The notes beneath the pieces were generated by a model. It did not search any database. It was not told the origin of the DNA and was given only the letters and a program-made list of their open reading frames with translations. Position numbers and translations under genes: made by a program. A DNA stretch of 64,000 nt from Microbacterium natoriense (GTDB lineage Bacteria > Actinomycetota > Actinomycetes > Actinomycetales > Microbacteriaceae): contig NZ_JAUSXV010000001.1 in the NCBI RefSeq assembly GCF_030816295.1, positions 3,658,001 to 3,722,000 of the forward strand, in the 5' to 3' direction. Of this stretch, positions 1 through 7,451 are shown piece after piece. How positions within the stretch are numbered: the first letter of the stretch is position 1; every line of letters begins with the position of its first letter.

Positions 1-40
1 AAGAAATCATCGCTGGTGCTGTTGACTGATCCTTCCTACC

Positions 41-703
41 GTGGGAGACATGCTCACCGCTCTCGCCGGTCTCGGACTCGGCCTCTCCCTCATCGTCGCG
101 ATCGGCGCGCAGAACGTGTTCGTGCTGCGCCAGGGCATCCGCCGAGAGCATGTGCTGGCGGTCGTGACGATCTGCGCCCTGTCTGACGCGGTGCTCATCA
201 TCGCCGGCGTCGCCGGTCTCGGCTTCCTCATCTCGGCCGCACCTTGGCTCGTCGTCGTGGCCCGCTGGGCGGGCGCTCTGTTCCTGCTCTCCTACGGCGT
301 CCTCGCCGCTCGCAGAGCGTGGCGAGGCGGAGAGGAGCTCGAGGTGGATGACACGGGCGCCGCGGCATCCGCTCCCGCGGCATCGGCCGCCACCCTCACC
401 CGCACCCGTCTCGCGCCGGTGATCCTGACGACCCTCGCCCTGACCTGGCTGAATCCGCACGTGTACCTCGACACGGTGCTGATGCTCGGATCCATCGCCG
501 CGACGCACGGCTCCGAGAGGTGGCTCTTCGCCGCAGGGGCGGTCGTCGCCAGCATCCTCTGGTTCAGCGCCCTCGGGTTCGGCGCCCGCTACCTCGGCCG
601 CTGGCTGCGCACCGAGCGCTCGTGGCGCATCCTCGACGCGGTCATCGCCGTCGTCATGATCTCCCTCGCTGTGACGCTCGTCGTCCCGGTGCTCGGCGCC
701 TGA
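41..703 (+). CDS. LysE/ArgO-type amino acid exporter
   Basis: A 220-residue membrane protein of the LysE/RhtB superfamily, which exports basic or other amino acids across the cytoplasmic membrane. The N-terminal IGAQN motif (about residues 21-25) and the NPHVYLDT motif (about 138-145) are the conserved pore signatures of the LysE/ArgO branch. About six hydrophobic segments are visible, with an Ala-rich loop at roughly residues 100-120. The start is GTG at 41 or ATG at 50; neither has a well-spaced Shine-Dalgarno sequence, and an in-frame stop at 23 rules out a start further upstream. The usual LysG/ArgP activator is not in the window. The family is clear, the substrate is not. Confidence 0.88.
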   Translation: MGDMLTALAGLGLGLSLIVAIGAQNVFVLRQGIRREHVLAVVTICALSDAVLIIAGVAGLGFLISAAPWLVVVARWAGALFLLSYGVLAARRAWRGGEELEVDDTGAAASAPAASAATLTRTRLAPVILTTLALTWLNPHVYLDTVLMLGSIAATHGSERWLFAAGAVVASILWFSALGFGARYLGRWLRTERSWRILDAVIAVVMISLAVTLVVPVLGA

Positions 704-728
704 ACCCCGACCGCCGAAGGCACTCCGA

Positions 729-1283
729 TCACCGGAACAAGCGGACGATCTCGTCCATCCGCGCCTCTTCCAGGGCGGGATCGAGACGCTCATGCCGTTC
801 GAGTTCGCTGACGCCGTGAAGCATCGACCACAGCAGTTCCGCACGCACTGTCGCGTCTGCCCCGCCACCGGCACTGCGTCGCATCACCTCGAAGCCGTCC
901 CGCAGCACCTGTGGCGTCTGCTCCGCGGCGAACACGATGCTCGTGAGCGCCGTCGACATCGCCTGGTAGACCGCGGCGTTGCATCGCGCGAACCGAAGGT
1001 AGGCGTCGACCACGCGCGGCAGAGCGTCGTCGGATGACGCGGATGACGCCTCCTCGAGATCATCCAGCAATCGCGAGAAGCCGTCGAGCACGACCCGTTC
1101 CACCATCTCCTCGCGCCCGCGAGGAAAGTGCTTGTAGAGCACCGGCTGGCTGAATCCGATCACGTCGGCCAGTCGGCGTACGGTCACCGCAGTCCAGCCC
1201 TCGTCCTCGGCGATGCGGCGCACCGCCGCGACGATGCGCTCTTCACGTTCGGCGAAATCGGAGGCTTGCGTCCTTCGGCTCAT
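729..1283 (-). CDS. TetR/AcrR-family transcriptional regulator
   Basis: A 184-residue regulator. The N-terminal TetR helix-turn-helix lies at about residues 15-65 (AVTVRRLADVIGFSQPVLYKHF) and is followed by a helical ligand-binding region of the WHG/TetR_C type. It is divergent from the small membrane protein at 1341, and the 57-base gap holds two tandem palindromes (1291-1307 and 1308-1322), the usual arrangement for a repressor that controls itself and its neighbour. The effector is unknown. The ATG at 1283 gives a normal TetR N-terminus. Confidence 0.9.
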   Translation of the reverse strand: MSRRTQASDFAEREERIVAAVRRIAEDEGWTAVTVRRLADVIGFSQPVLYKHFPRGREEMVERVVLDGFSRLLDDLEEASSASSDDALPRVVDAYLRFARCNAAVYQAMSTALTSIVFAAEQTPQVLRDGFEVMRRSAGGGADATVRAELLWSMLHGVSELERHERLDPALEEARMDEIVRLFR

Positions 1284-1290
1284 GCAGCTA

Positions 1291-1322
1291 GGTTAGCAGC
1301 GCTAACCATTAGCACTGCTAAC
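1291..1322. promoter_or_regulatory. Tandem palindromic operator for the divergent TetR regulator
   Basis: Two adjacent inverted repeats lie in the divergent gap. The first is GGTTAGC-AGC-GCTAACC (1291-1307, perfect 7-base arms). The second is ATTAGC-ACT-GCTAAC (1308-1322, one mismatch). Their centres are 16 bases apart. Position and symmetry fit two TetR dimers. Binding is inferred. Confidence 0.75.
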
Positions 1323-1340
1323 TATAGAACGGGACTCATC

Positions 1341-1811
1341 ATGGACATCGTCTTCACCATCGCAGCCATCCTCGGCATCCTGAGCGTAGCTGTGATCTTC
1401 GGCACGGATGTGCTCGCCGCCGCCGTCCTGCGCAGCGCGTACGCCGACGTCGACGACCGCACGCTCGTGCAGTCGGCAGGGCGCGGTCACTACTACGGTG
1501 ACCGCCGCCTGCCTGCAGCGGGGATCACGGGCGTCGTGATGTCGGTCGCGGCCTGCGTTCTGGCGTTCGCGGGAGGCTCGCCGACGGCGGGCGTCCTCGC
1601 CGCCCTCGCCGTCGCCCTGCTGCTGGTCTGGCTCGTGCTCTTCGCCCGCATAGCGAAGCCGATCAACAAGACTCTGACGGACGCCGCCCTGGCGGACGTC
1701 GTTCCGGCGAACGCACGAGTGCTGCAGAGACGATGGGAGTCGATCATCGACGTCCGGGCGGTGCTGCAGGGTCTCGCTCTTCTCGCGATGTGCGTGTCGC
1801 TCGTGGTCTGA
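1341..1811 (+). CDS. DUF1772-like small membrane protein
   Basis: A 156-residue protein with four hydrophobic segments (about residues 3-22, 55-73, 78-97 and 135-156), resembling the DUF1772/anthrone-oxygenase-like family of unknown bacterial function. The ATG at 1341 is chosen because it follows the palindromic operator; the frame stays open further upstream but that part runs antisense into the TetR gene. Expression is probably controlled by the divergent TetR regulator. It ends 12 bases before the stop of the converging ABC transporter ATPase. Confidence 0.72.
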   Translation: MDIVFTIAAILGILSVAVIFGTDVLAAAVLRSAYADVDDRTLVQSAGRGHYYGDRRLPAAGITGVVMSVAACVLAFAGGSPTAGVLAALAVALLLVWLVLFARIAKPINKTLTDAALADVVPANARVLQRRWESIIDVRAVLQGLALLAMCVSLVV

Positions 1812-1823
1812 TGAGAGCGGGGC

Positions 1824-2606
1824 TCAGGACCCGTCGAGAGGGCGCAGTATCCGTTTCAGGAACCGTTGCGTCCTCTCTTCGCGCGGAGCCTCGAAGATCC
1901 GGTCCGGAGCCCCTTCCTCGACTACGACCCCGCCATCCATGAAGAGCACGTGATCTGCGGCCTCGCGCGCGAAGTTCAGTTCGTGCGTCACGACGACCAT
2001 GCTCCAGCCCTCGTCCGCGAGTTCCTTGATCACGAGGAGCACTTCGCCGACGAGCTCCGGATCCAGTGCGCTCGTCGGTTCGTCGAACAGCAGCAGATCG
2101 GGCTTGAGAGCGAGCGCCCGGACGATGCCCACGCGCTGCTGCTGCCCGCCGGAGAGCTGATGAGGCCGAGCATCCGCCTTGTCGACGAGGCCGACCCGTT
2201 CGAGGAGCGCGTGCGCCTCCGCGACCACCTCATCCCTGGGGCGCCGCTGCACCCGCCACGGCCCCTCGATCACGTTCTCGAGCACGGTGAGGTGCGGGAA
2301 CAGGTTGTGGTGCTGGAACACCATGGCCGAGCGGTCACGCAGGGCGAATCGCTGCTTCTGGGTCACTTTCGCCGAGAAGTCGAGCTCGGGGCCGCCGTCG
2401 ACGGCGATCACGCCGGCGTCTGGCGTCTCGAGGCCGTTCAGCGAGCGCAGCACGGTGGTCTTGCCCGACCCGCTAGGGCCGATCAGCACGACCACCTCGC
2501 CGCGGTGGAGGGTGAGGTCGATCCCTCGCAGCACCTCGTTGCGGTCGAAGCTCTTGTGCAAGGCGGTCGCCGCGAGCAGCGGCGCCGATCCGTCAGTGCG
2601 CGACAC
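1824..2606 (-). CDS. Polar amino acid ABC transporter ATP-binding protein
   Basis: A 260-residue ATPase of the polar amino acid uptake family. Walker A is GPSGSGKT (residues 43-50), the signature is LSGGQQQR (151-158), and Walker B is LLLFDE (171-176). It powers import together with the permease and binding protein just upstream. The GTG start at 2606 lies inside the permease gene, a 14-base overlap that implies translational coupling. Last gene of a three-gene minus-strand operon. Confidence 0.93.
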   Translation of the reverse strand: MSRTDGSAPLLAATALHKSFDRNEVLRGIDLTLHRGEVVVLIGPSGSGKTTVLRSLNGLETPDAGVIAVDGGPELDFSAKVTQKQRFALRDRSAMVFQHHNLFPHLTVLENVIEGPWRVQRRPRDEVVAEAHALLERVGLVDKADARPHQLSGGQQQRVGIVRALALKPDLLLFDEPTSALDPELVGEVLLVIKELADEGWSMVVVTHELNFAREAADHVLFMDGGVVVEEGAPDRIFEAPREERTQRFLKRILRPLDGS

Positions 2607-3255
2607 GGCTGTCGAGCCTCCTCTCGATCAAGCCCTGCCCGGAGGAGAGCACCAGGCAGATGACCCAGTAGACGAGTGCGGCGGTGAGGTACACGACCAT
2701 CACCTGATATGAGGCGGAGGCGATCTGCTGCGCCACCCGGAACAGCTCGGTCACGAGGATCGTCGAGGCGAGCGAGGTGTCTTTCACGAGCGAGATGAAC
2801 GTGTTCGACAGGGGCGGCACCGACACCCGTGCGGCCTGCGGAAGGATGATCCGCGTCAACGTGCGGGAACGGTTCATGCCCACCGTGTATGCGGCCTCCC
2901 ACTGCCCCTTCGGCACCGACAGGATCGATGCGCGCACGATCTCTGCACCGTAGCCGCCGACGTTCAGCGACAGCGCGATGATCGCGCTCGGCCACGGGTC
3001 GATCGTGAGACCCACCGCGGGCATGCCGTAGAAGATCACGAACAGCTGCACGAGCAGAGGCGTGCCGCGGATGACGGAGATGTAGAACCTTGCGATTCCC
3101 GAGAGCACCGGGTTCACCGAGATCCGCATCAGAGCGATCCCGATCGCGATCACGAGCCCGAGGGCGAAAGAGGCGAGCGTCAGTGGAATGGTGCCCAGCA
3201 GCGCCCCCAGAGCGATCGGCCCGAGGGAGTCCAGGAACAGCTGCCAGGCATCCAT
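2593..3255 (-). CDS. Polar amino acid ABC transporter permease
   Basis: A 220-residue inner-membrane permease of the HisM/GlnP (His/Glu/Gln/Arg/opine) family. It has about five transmembrane helices and the cytoplasmic EAA-like loop around '[23 protein letters not shown]' (split here: [15 protein letters not shown] then AARVSVPP), which docks on the ATPase. It starts 9 bases after the binding-protein stop and overlaps the ATPase start. A single permease gene suggests a homodimer. Similarity of the partner binding protein to TcyA/TcyJ points to cystine, but this is inference. Confidence 0.92.
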   Translation of the reverse strand: MDAWQLFLDSLGPIALGALLGTIPLTLASFALGLVIAIGIALMRISVNPVLSGIARFYISVIRGTPLLVQLFVIFYGMPAVGLTIDPWPSAIIALSLNVGGYGAEIVRASILSVPKGQWEAAYTVGMNRSRTLTRIILPQAARVSVPPLSNTFISLVKDTSLASTILVTELFRVAQQIASASYQVMVVYLTAALVYWVICLVLSSGQGLIERRLDSRVAH

Positions 3256-3264
3256 CCGTCGAAT

Positions 3265-4080
3265 CTACTCGGAGACGTCCTCGCCGAAGTACTTCTCGCT
3301 GATCTCGGCGAGCGTGCCGTCGGCCCTGAGCTCCTCGAGGGCGCCGTCGACAGCCTCGACGAGGGCTTTCTTGTCCTTCGTGAACGTGAAGGCCTGCTTG
3401 CCCGCGTCGTCGGTCTCGGCGGCGATCTTCAGTCCGGTCGGGCCGTCGGTGGTCTCGTAGTCGAGGAAGGTGAGCTTGTCGTTGATCGTGGCATCGACGC
3501 GGCCCTGGCGGAGCAGCGCAACGGCCTGCGACCATCCTTCGACGGCCTCGACCTTGGCGCCCGACTCGACGGCGAGGTCGTTCCAGTTGCTGGTCAGCGA
3601 CTGAGCCGAGGTCTTGCCCTCGAGGTCGGCGAAAGAGCTGATCGAGTCGTCGTCCTCGTTGACCACGATCACGCCGGGCGAGACCGTGTAGGGCGTGCTG
3701 AAGAGGTAGCTCTTCTCGCGCTCGTCGTTGATCGTGACCTGGTTGGCGATCACGTCGAAGCGTCCGGCGTCGAGTCCTGCGAAGATCGCATCCCACTGCG
3801 TCTCCTGGAACTCGACCTTCAGGCCCAGCTTGTCACCGACGGCCTGGATGATCTCGACGTCGTAGCCCGTCAGGTCGCCGGTCCCGTTGTCGCCGTGGAA
3901 GCTGAACGGGCGGTACGTGCCCTCGGTCGCGACGGTGAGCGTGCCGTCTTTCACGAGGCCGAAGTCGGACCCGGACTCGCTCGAAGAGCTGCTCTCGGCG
4001 GGGGCGGTGGAGCCGCTGCAGGCGGTGAGCGCCGTTGCGGCGAAGATGAGCGCCGTGACGGCGATGAGACGACGGGACAT
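3265..4080 (-). CDS. Extracellular amino acid-binding lipoprotein (cystine-like, SBP family 3)
   Basis: A 271-residue substrate-binding protein. The signal peptide ends in the lipobox LTAC with the lipid-modified Cys at residue 21, followed by a Ser-rich linker. The mature part is a family 3 two-lobe binding domain. The stretch SNWNDLAVESGAKVEAVEG and the following GRVDATINDKLTFLDY resemble TcyA/TcyJ cystine-binding proteins, so cystine is the best guess; other polar amino acids are possible. First gene of the ABC operon; the promoter should lie in 4081-4200. Confidence 0.9.
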   Translation of the reverse strand: MSRRLIAVTALIFAATALTACSGSTAPAESSSSSESGSDFGLVKDGTLTVATEGTYRPFSFHGDNGTGDLTGYDVEIIQAVGDKLGLKVEFQETQWDAIFAGLDAGRFDVIANQVTINDEREKSYLFSTPYTVSPGVIVVNEDDDSISSFADLEGKTSAQSLTSNWNDLAVESGAKVEAVEGWSQAVALLRQGRVDATINDKLTFLDYETTDGPTGLKIAAETDDAGKQAFTFTKDKKALVEAVDGALEELRADGTLAEISEKYFGEDVSE

Positions 4081-4206
4081 GTGAACCCTCCTGGGGTGTG
4101 GGATGTGCGCGAGTGCTGTGGCGCGCGGAACTCATTCACAGTACGCGGTTCCGGCCATGGGACCGCCCCCGATGACGCCGGGTTTCGCGGATGACGGGGA
4201 GAACGT

Positions 4207-4236
4207 GAAAGGCCCCCGCCGCGGCGGGGGCCTTTC
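4207..4236 (-). terminator. Rho-independent terminator after rplA
   Basis: A perfect 30-base palindrome (GAAAGGCCCCCGCC arms meeting at a central GC), 38 bases downstream of the rplA stop on the minus strand. It is symmetrical enough to act in both directions, but the only gene running into it is rplA. Confidence 0.85.
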
Positions 4237-4274
4237 GGTGCGATGCCCTACAGGGTCGCTGGAGTGCCGAAGCG

Positions 4275-4964
4275 TCAGATGGCGTTGACATCCAGCGGGA
4301 TGCCGGGGCCGAACGTGGTCGACACGGCGCCCTTCTGGATGTAACGGCCCTTCGAGCTCGACGGCTTGAGGCGGACGATCTCCTCGAGAGCTGCGTCGAT
4401 GTTCTCGTTCAGCTGCTCGGTGGTGAAGGATGCCTTGCCGACGACGAAGTGCACGTTGGCGTGCTTGTCGACGCGGAACTCGATCTTGCCGCCCTTGATC
4501 TCCTCGACGGCCTTGGCCGTGTTGGGGGTCACGGTGCCGGTCTTCGGGTTCGGCATGAGTCCACGCGGACCCAGGACCTTTCCGAGACGACCGACCTGGC
4601 CCATGAGCTCCGGGGTGGAGACGGCCGCGTCGAACGCGGTCCAGCCGCCGGCGACCTTCTCGATGAGCTCGGCGCCGCCGACCTCGTCGGCGCCCGCGGC
4701 GATCGCAGCCTCGGCCGCGGGGCCGGTGGCGAACACGATGACGCGAGCGGTCTTGCCGGTGCCGTGGGGCAGGATGACGGTGCCGCGCACCATCTGGTCT
4801 GCCTTGCGGGGGTCGACGGCGAGCTTCAGCGCGACCTCGACGGTCGAGTCGAACTTCGCCGAGCCGGTCTCCTTCGCCAGGGCGACAGCCTCAGCGGGAG
4901 TGTAGAAACGGTCTGCCTCGATCTTCTCGGCGGCAGCCTTGTAAGCCTTGGACTTCGTAGCCAT
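4275..4964 (-). CDS. rplA: 50S ribosomal protein L1
   Basis: 229 residues, the normal length for L1. It forms the L1 stalk on the large subunit that contacts E-site tRNA, and in many bacteria it represses its own mRNA. It starts at [20 protein letters not shown] and contains the conserved [20 protein letters not shown] segment. The frame stays open far upstream, but that part overlaps rplK; the ATG at 4964 follows the rplK stop by 11 bases. Second gene of the rplK-rplA pair, ending before a strong terminator. Confidence 0.98.
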   Translation of the reverse strand: MATKSKAYKAAAEKIEADRFYTPAEAVALAKETGSAKFDSTVEVALKLAVDPRKADQMVRGTVILPHGTGKTARVIVFATGPAAEAAIAAGADEVGGAELIEKVAGGWTAFDAAVSTPELMGQVGRLGKVLGPRGLMPNPKTGTVTPNTAKAVEEIKGGKIEFRVDKHANVHFVVGKASFTTEQLNENIDAALEEIVRLKPSSSKGRYIQKGAVSTTFGPGIPLDVNAI

Positions 4965-4975
4965 GATTATTCTCC

Positions 4976-5407
4976 TCAGCCCTCGACCGTGATGCCCATG
5001 GAACGGGCGGTGCCGGCGATGATCTTCGAGGCGGCCTCGATGTCGTTCGCGTTCAGGTCGGCCTGCTTGGTCTCGGCGATCTGACGGACCTGGTCCTTGG
5101 TGATCTTCGCGACCTTGACGGTGTGCGGGGTCGCGGAGCCCTTGGGGACGCCTGCGGCCTTCTTGATGAGCTCCGCCGCCGGCGGGGTCTTCAGGACGAA
5201 CGTGAAGCTGCGGTCCTCGTAGACGGTGATCTCGACGGGGATGACGTTGCCGCGCTGCGACTCGGTCGCGGCGTTGTACGCCTTGCAGAACTCCATGATG
5301 TTGACGCCGTGCTGACCGAGCGCAGGGCCGATCGGGGGCGCCGGGTTGGCTGCACCGGCGTTGATCTGAAGCTTGATCAGGCCGGTCACCTTCTTCTTGG
5401 GTGCCAT
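4976..5407 (-). CDS. rplK: 50S ribosomal protein L11
   Basis: 143 residues, standard length. L11 binds 23S rRNA at the GTPase-associated centre and helps factor-dependent GTP hydrolysis and the stringent response. The N-terminus reads [20 protein letters not shown], with the proline-rich [19 protein letters not shown] motif that forms the thiostrepton-binding domain. A terminator (5670-5705) separates it from nusG, so it probably has its own promoter in 5408-5670. Confidence 0.98.
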
Positions 5408-5572
5408 TTCCTCTTCCTTTCATCGAACAGATGCCGATTGCATCCGCTCTCCCGCGGGCCCGGCTTCTCCGGACCGCGGTCGTCCGCGCACGCCGAGGGC
5501 GCGCACAAACCAGACAAGTCTACCTGATCCTGCATCCTTCGCTCGACCTGCCGCCCGCGCGCGCGACCACTT

Positions 5573-5652
5573 GCACGATTCGGGCACAGTTGCACGACCG
5601 AGCAGCCGGAAAGGTCGTGCAGGTGATCCCGGATAGTGCAGGTGATCCCGGA
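5573..5652. repeat. Short intergenic repeat cluster: two 17-base direct repeats and an 8-base inverted repeat
   Basis: GTGCAGGTGATCCCGGA occurs twice in tandem (5617-5633 and 5636-5652), 2 bases apart. TGCACGAC (5591-5598) and GTCGTGCA (5614-5621) form an inverted repeat around a 15-base loop, and TTGCACGA occurs again just to the left. The unit shares its ATCCCGG core with the palindrome at 23429-23477. Confidence 0.7.
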
Positions 5653-5669
5653 GGGGCGCGCCGCATACG

Positions 5670-5705
5670 CGAGAACGGCCACCCCCGGAGGGGCGGCCGT
5701 TCTCG
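5670..5705 (-). terminator. Rho-independent terminator after nusG
   Basis: Arms CGAGAACGGCC (5670-5680) and GGCCGTTCTCG (5695-5705) pair perfectly, with a further CCCC/GGGG inner stem. It begins 12 bases past the nusG stop on the minus strand and splits secE-nusG from rplK-rplA. Confidence 0.88.
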
Positions 5706-5717
5706 TGAGACGTGATG

Positions 5718-6842
5718 TCAGATCATCTTGGTGACCTGGTCGAACGACAGCTCGACCGGGGTCTCGCGCTCGAAGAGCGAGACGAGGACCGTGAGCTTGC
5801 CGCTCTCGGGCTTGATCTCGCTGATCGAGCCGGGAAGGCCTGCGAACGAGCCCTCCTTGATCGTGATGGTCTCGCCGATCTCGAAGTCGACCTCGGCGGG
5901 CAGCGGGCGGGCGACGGCGACGCCGCCCTTGGCTGCGATGTTCTTGGCGGTCGGGACGTCCTTGACCTCGACGAGCGCCTTCAGCATGTTGAAGGCCTCT
6001 TCGAAACGCAGCGGCGTCGGGTTGTGAGCGTTGCCCACGAAGCCGGTGACACCGGGCGTGTGACGCACGACAGACCAGGTGTCTTCGTTGAGCTCCATGC
6101 GCACCAGCACGTAGCCGGGGATGCGCACGCGGTTGACCATCTTGCGCTGGCCGTTCTTGATCTCGACGACGTCCTCCATCGGGACCTCGATCTGGTAGAT
6201 CTCGTCCTCGACCTCGAGCGTCGACTTGCGCTGCTCGATGTTCGCCTTCACCTTGCGCTCGAAGCCGGCGTACGAGTGGATGACGTACCACTTGCCCGGC
6301 AGCATGCGCAGATCGGCGCGGAAGGCCTCGTAGGGATCTTCCTCGGCGTCGTCGTCGGGCTCAGCGGCGTCTGCGGCGTCGACAGAGGCCTCGACCTCGT
6401 CGACCACGTCGGCCGCCGCAGCGATCTCCGCGACCTCGGCAGGATCGAGCACGGGCTCGTCCTCGTCGCCGTTCACGTCGGGGCCGTCGTAGGGGGCGAC
6501 CTGCGAAGCGGCAGCCGCCTCGAAGTCTGCCGCTTCCTCAGCCACAGAATCATTGAGGACTTCAGCGGCAGCCTCAGACTCAGCCGCTTCGTCCAGGTTG
6601 AGAGCGTCGTTCACGATCGCGTCCGCCTCCGGGTCGTCGATGTCGATGTCGTCGTCTGCGCCATCCTCGTCGGCATCCTCATCCTCGATGTGGATCGCGA
6701 CGTGCTCTGCCGAGGTGACCGAGAACTCCTCTGCGGCGAGCACGTTGCCCTCCTGGGCCTCGTCCTCCTCGCTGGACTGCTCTGCAGCGGTCGCCCAGTC
6801 GGCGTCGTCGGAATAGCGTTCAGACACGTTTTTCTTCTCCAT
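5718..6842 (-). CDS. nusG: Transcription termination/antitermination protein NusG with long acidic N-terminus
   Basis: 374 residues, about twice the E. coli protein (181). NusG binds RNA polymerase across the cleft, promotes processivity and links to Rho and the ribosome. The NGN domain begins near residue 183 (GKWYVIHSYAGFERKVKANI), and the KOW domain (GETITIKEGSFAGLPGSISE) closes the protein. The first roughly 180 residues are rich in Asp, Glu and Ala and look disordered. Actinobacterial NusG proteins often carry an acidic extension; this one is long. It follows secE by 25 bases. Confidence 0.97.
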   Translation of the reverse strand: MEKKNVSERYSDDADWATAAEQSSEEDEAQEGNVLAAEEFSVTSAEHVAIHIEDEDADEDGADDDIDIDDPEADAIVNDALNLDEAAESEAAAEVLNDSVAEEAADFEAAAASQVAPYDGPDVNGDEDEPVLDPAEVAEIAAAADVVDEVEASVDAADAAEPDDDAEEDPYEAFRADLRMLPGKWYVIHSYAGFERKVKANIEQRKSTLEVEDEIYQIEVPMEDVVEIKNGQRKMVNRVRIPGYVLVRMELNEDTWSVVRHTPGVTGFVGNAHNPTPLRFEEAFNMLKALVEVKDVPTAKNIAAKGGVAVARPLPAEVDFEIGETITIKEGSFAGLPGSISEIKPESGKLTVLVSLFERETPVELSFDQVTKMI

Positions 6843-6867
6843 GTGTGCGGCCGGGGCCGCGGTGGCA

Positions 6868-7143
6868 TCAGGTGCCCGGAACCCCGAACACCACGTGCGT
6901 CAGCCACGCGAACAGGGTGTCAAGTCCGTAGACGATGCCCATCACGATCAGGACGAAGACGAGGACCACCGCGGTGAACTTGATCAGCTCCTTGCGGGTC
7001 GGAGTGACGACCTTGCGAAGCTCAGCGATGACCTGGCGGAGGAACAGTGCGATGCCTCCGAAGAACCGGGCGAAGAAGTTGCGCTTCTTCTCTCGGGTGG
7101 CACCGGTCGCGACGACCTCGCCACGCGGTTCTTCCTGATCCAT
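6868..7143 (-). CDS. secE: Preprotein translocase subunit SecE
   Basis: 91 residues. A single-helix SecE of the Gram-positive type: a basic cytoplasmic N-terminus, the amphipathic segment FLRQVIAELRKVVTPTRKEL, then one transmembrane helix (about residues 55-85). It clamps the SecY channel. It lies between tRNA-Trp and nusG on the same strand, a classic bacterial arrangement, and starts 41 bases after the tRNA. Confidence 0.97.
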   Translation of the reverse strand: MDQEEPRGEVVATGATREKKRNFFARFFGGIALFLRQVIAELRKVVTPTRKELIKFTAVVLVFVLIVMGIVYGLDTLFAWLTHVVFGVPGT

Positions 7144-7183
7144 CCTGAATGTACCTTTCGTGTGCCAGCGATGCGCTGACGCG

Positions 7184-7256
<73 letters not shown>

Positions 7257-7451
7257 AGAGGCCAGATGACCTCGGGTTGGTCGTCTGCTCCCGTTCCCCG
7301 AACCCGGATCTGTCGAACCGGGGCACAGCGAAAGATTGCAGACAACAACTGCTCCACCAGCATACGGCATCTGCGGGACGCTCTCGAACCAGGGGATCGA
7401 AATGCGCAGTTGTTAGGCTCGGGGGCGGGCGAAAGCCGGGAGGGAGCGCAC

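Larger units (their letters stand above)
5408..5717. other. rplK-nusG intergenic region with repeat cluster
   Basis: About 310 bases without a credible gene. It holds, from left to right, the rplK leader with a possible minus-strand -10 (TAGACT, near 5518-5523), a repeat cluster (5573-5652), and the nusG terminator (5670-5705). Short reading frames here have no recognisable product. Confidence 0.7.

Noticed and set aside
5573..5652. CRISPR array at the tandem 17-base repeats.
   Set aside because: Only two copies with a 2-base spacer and no cas genes.
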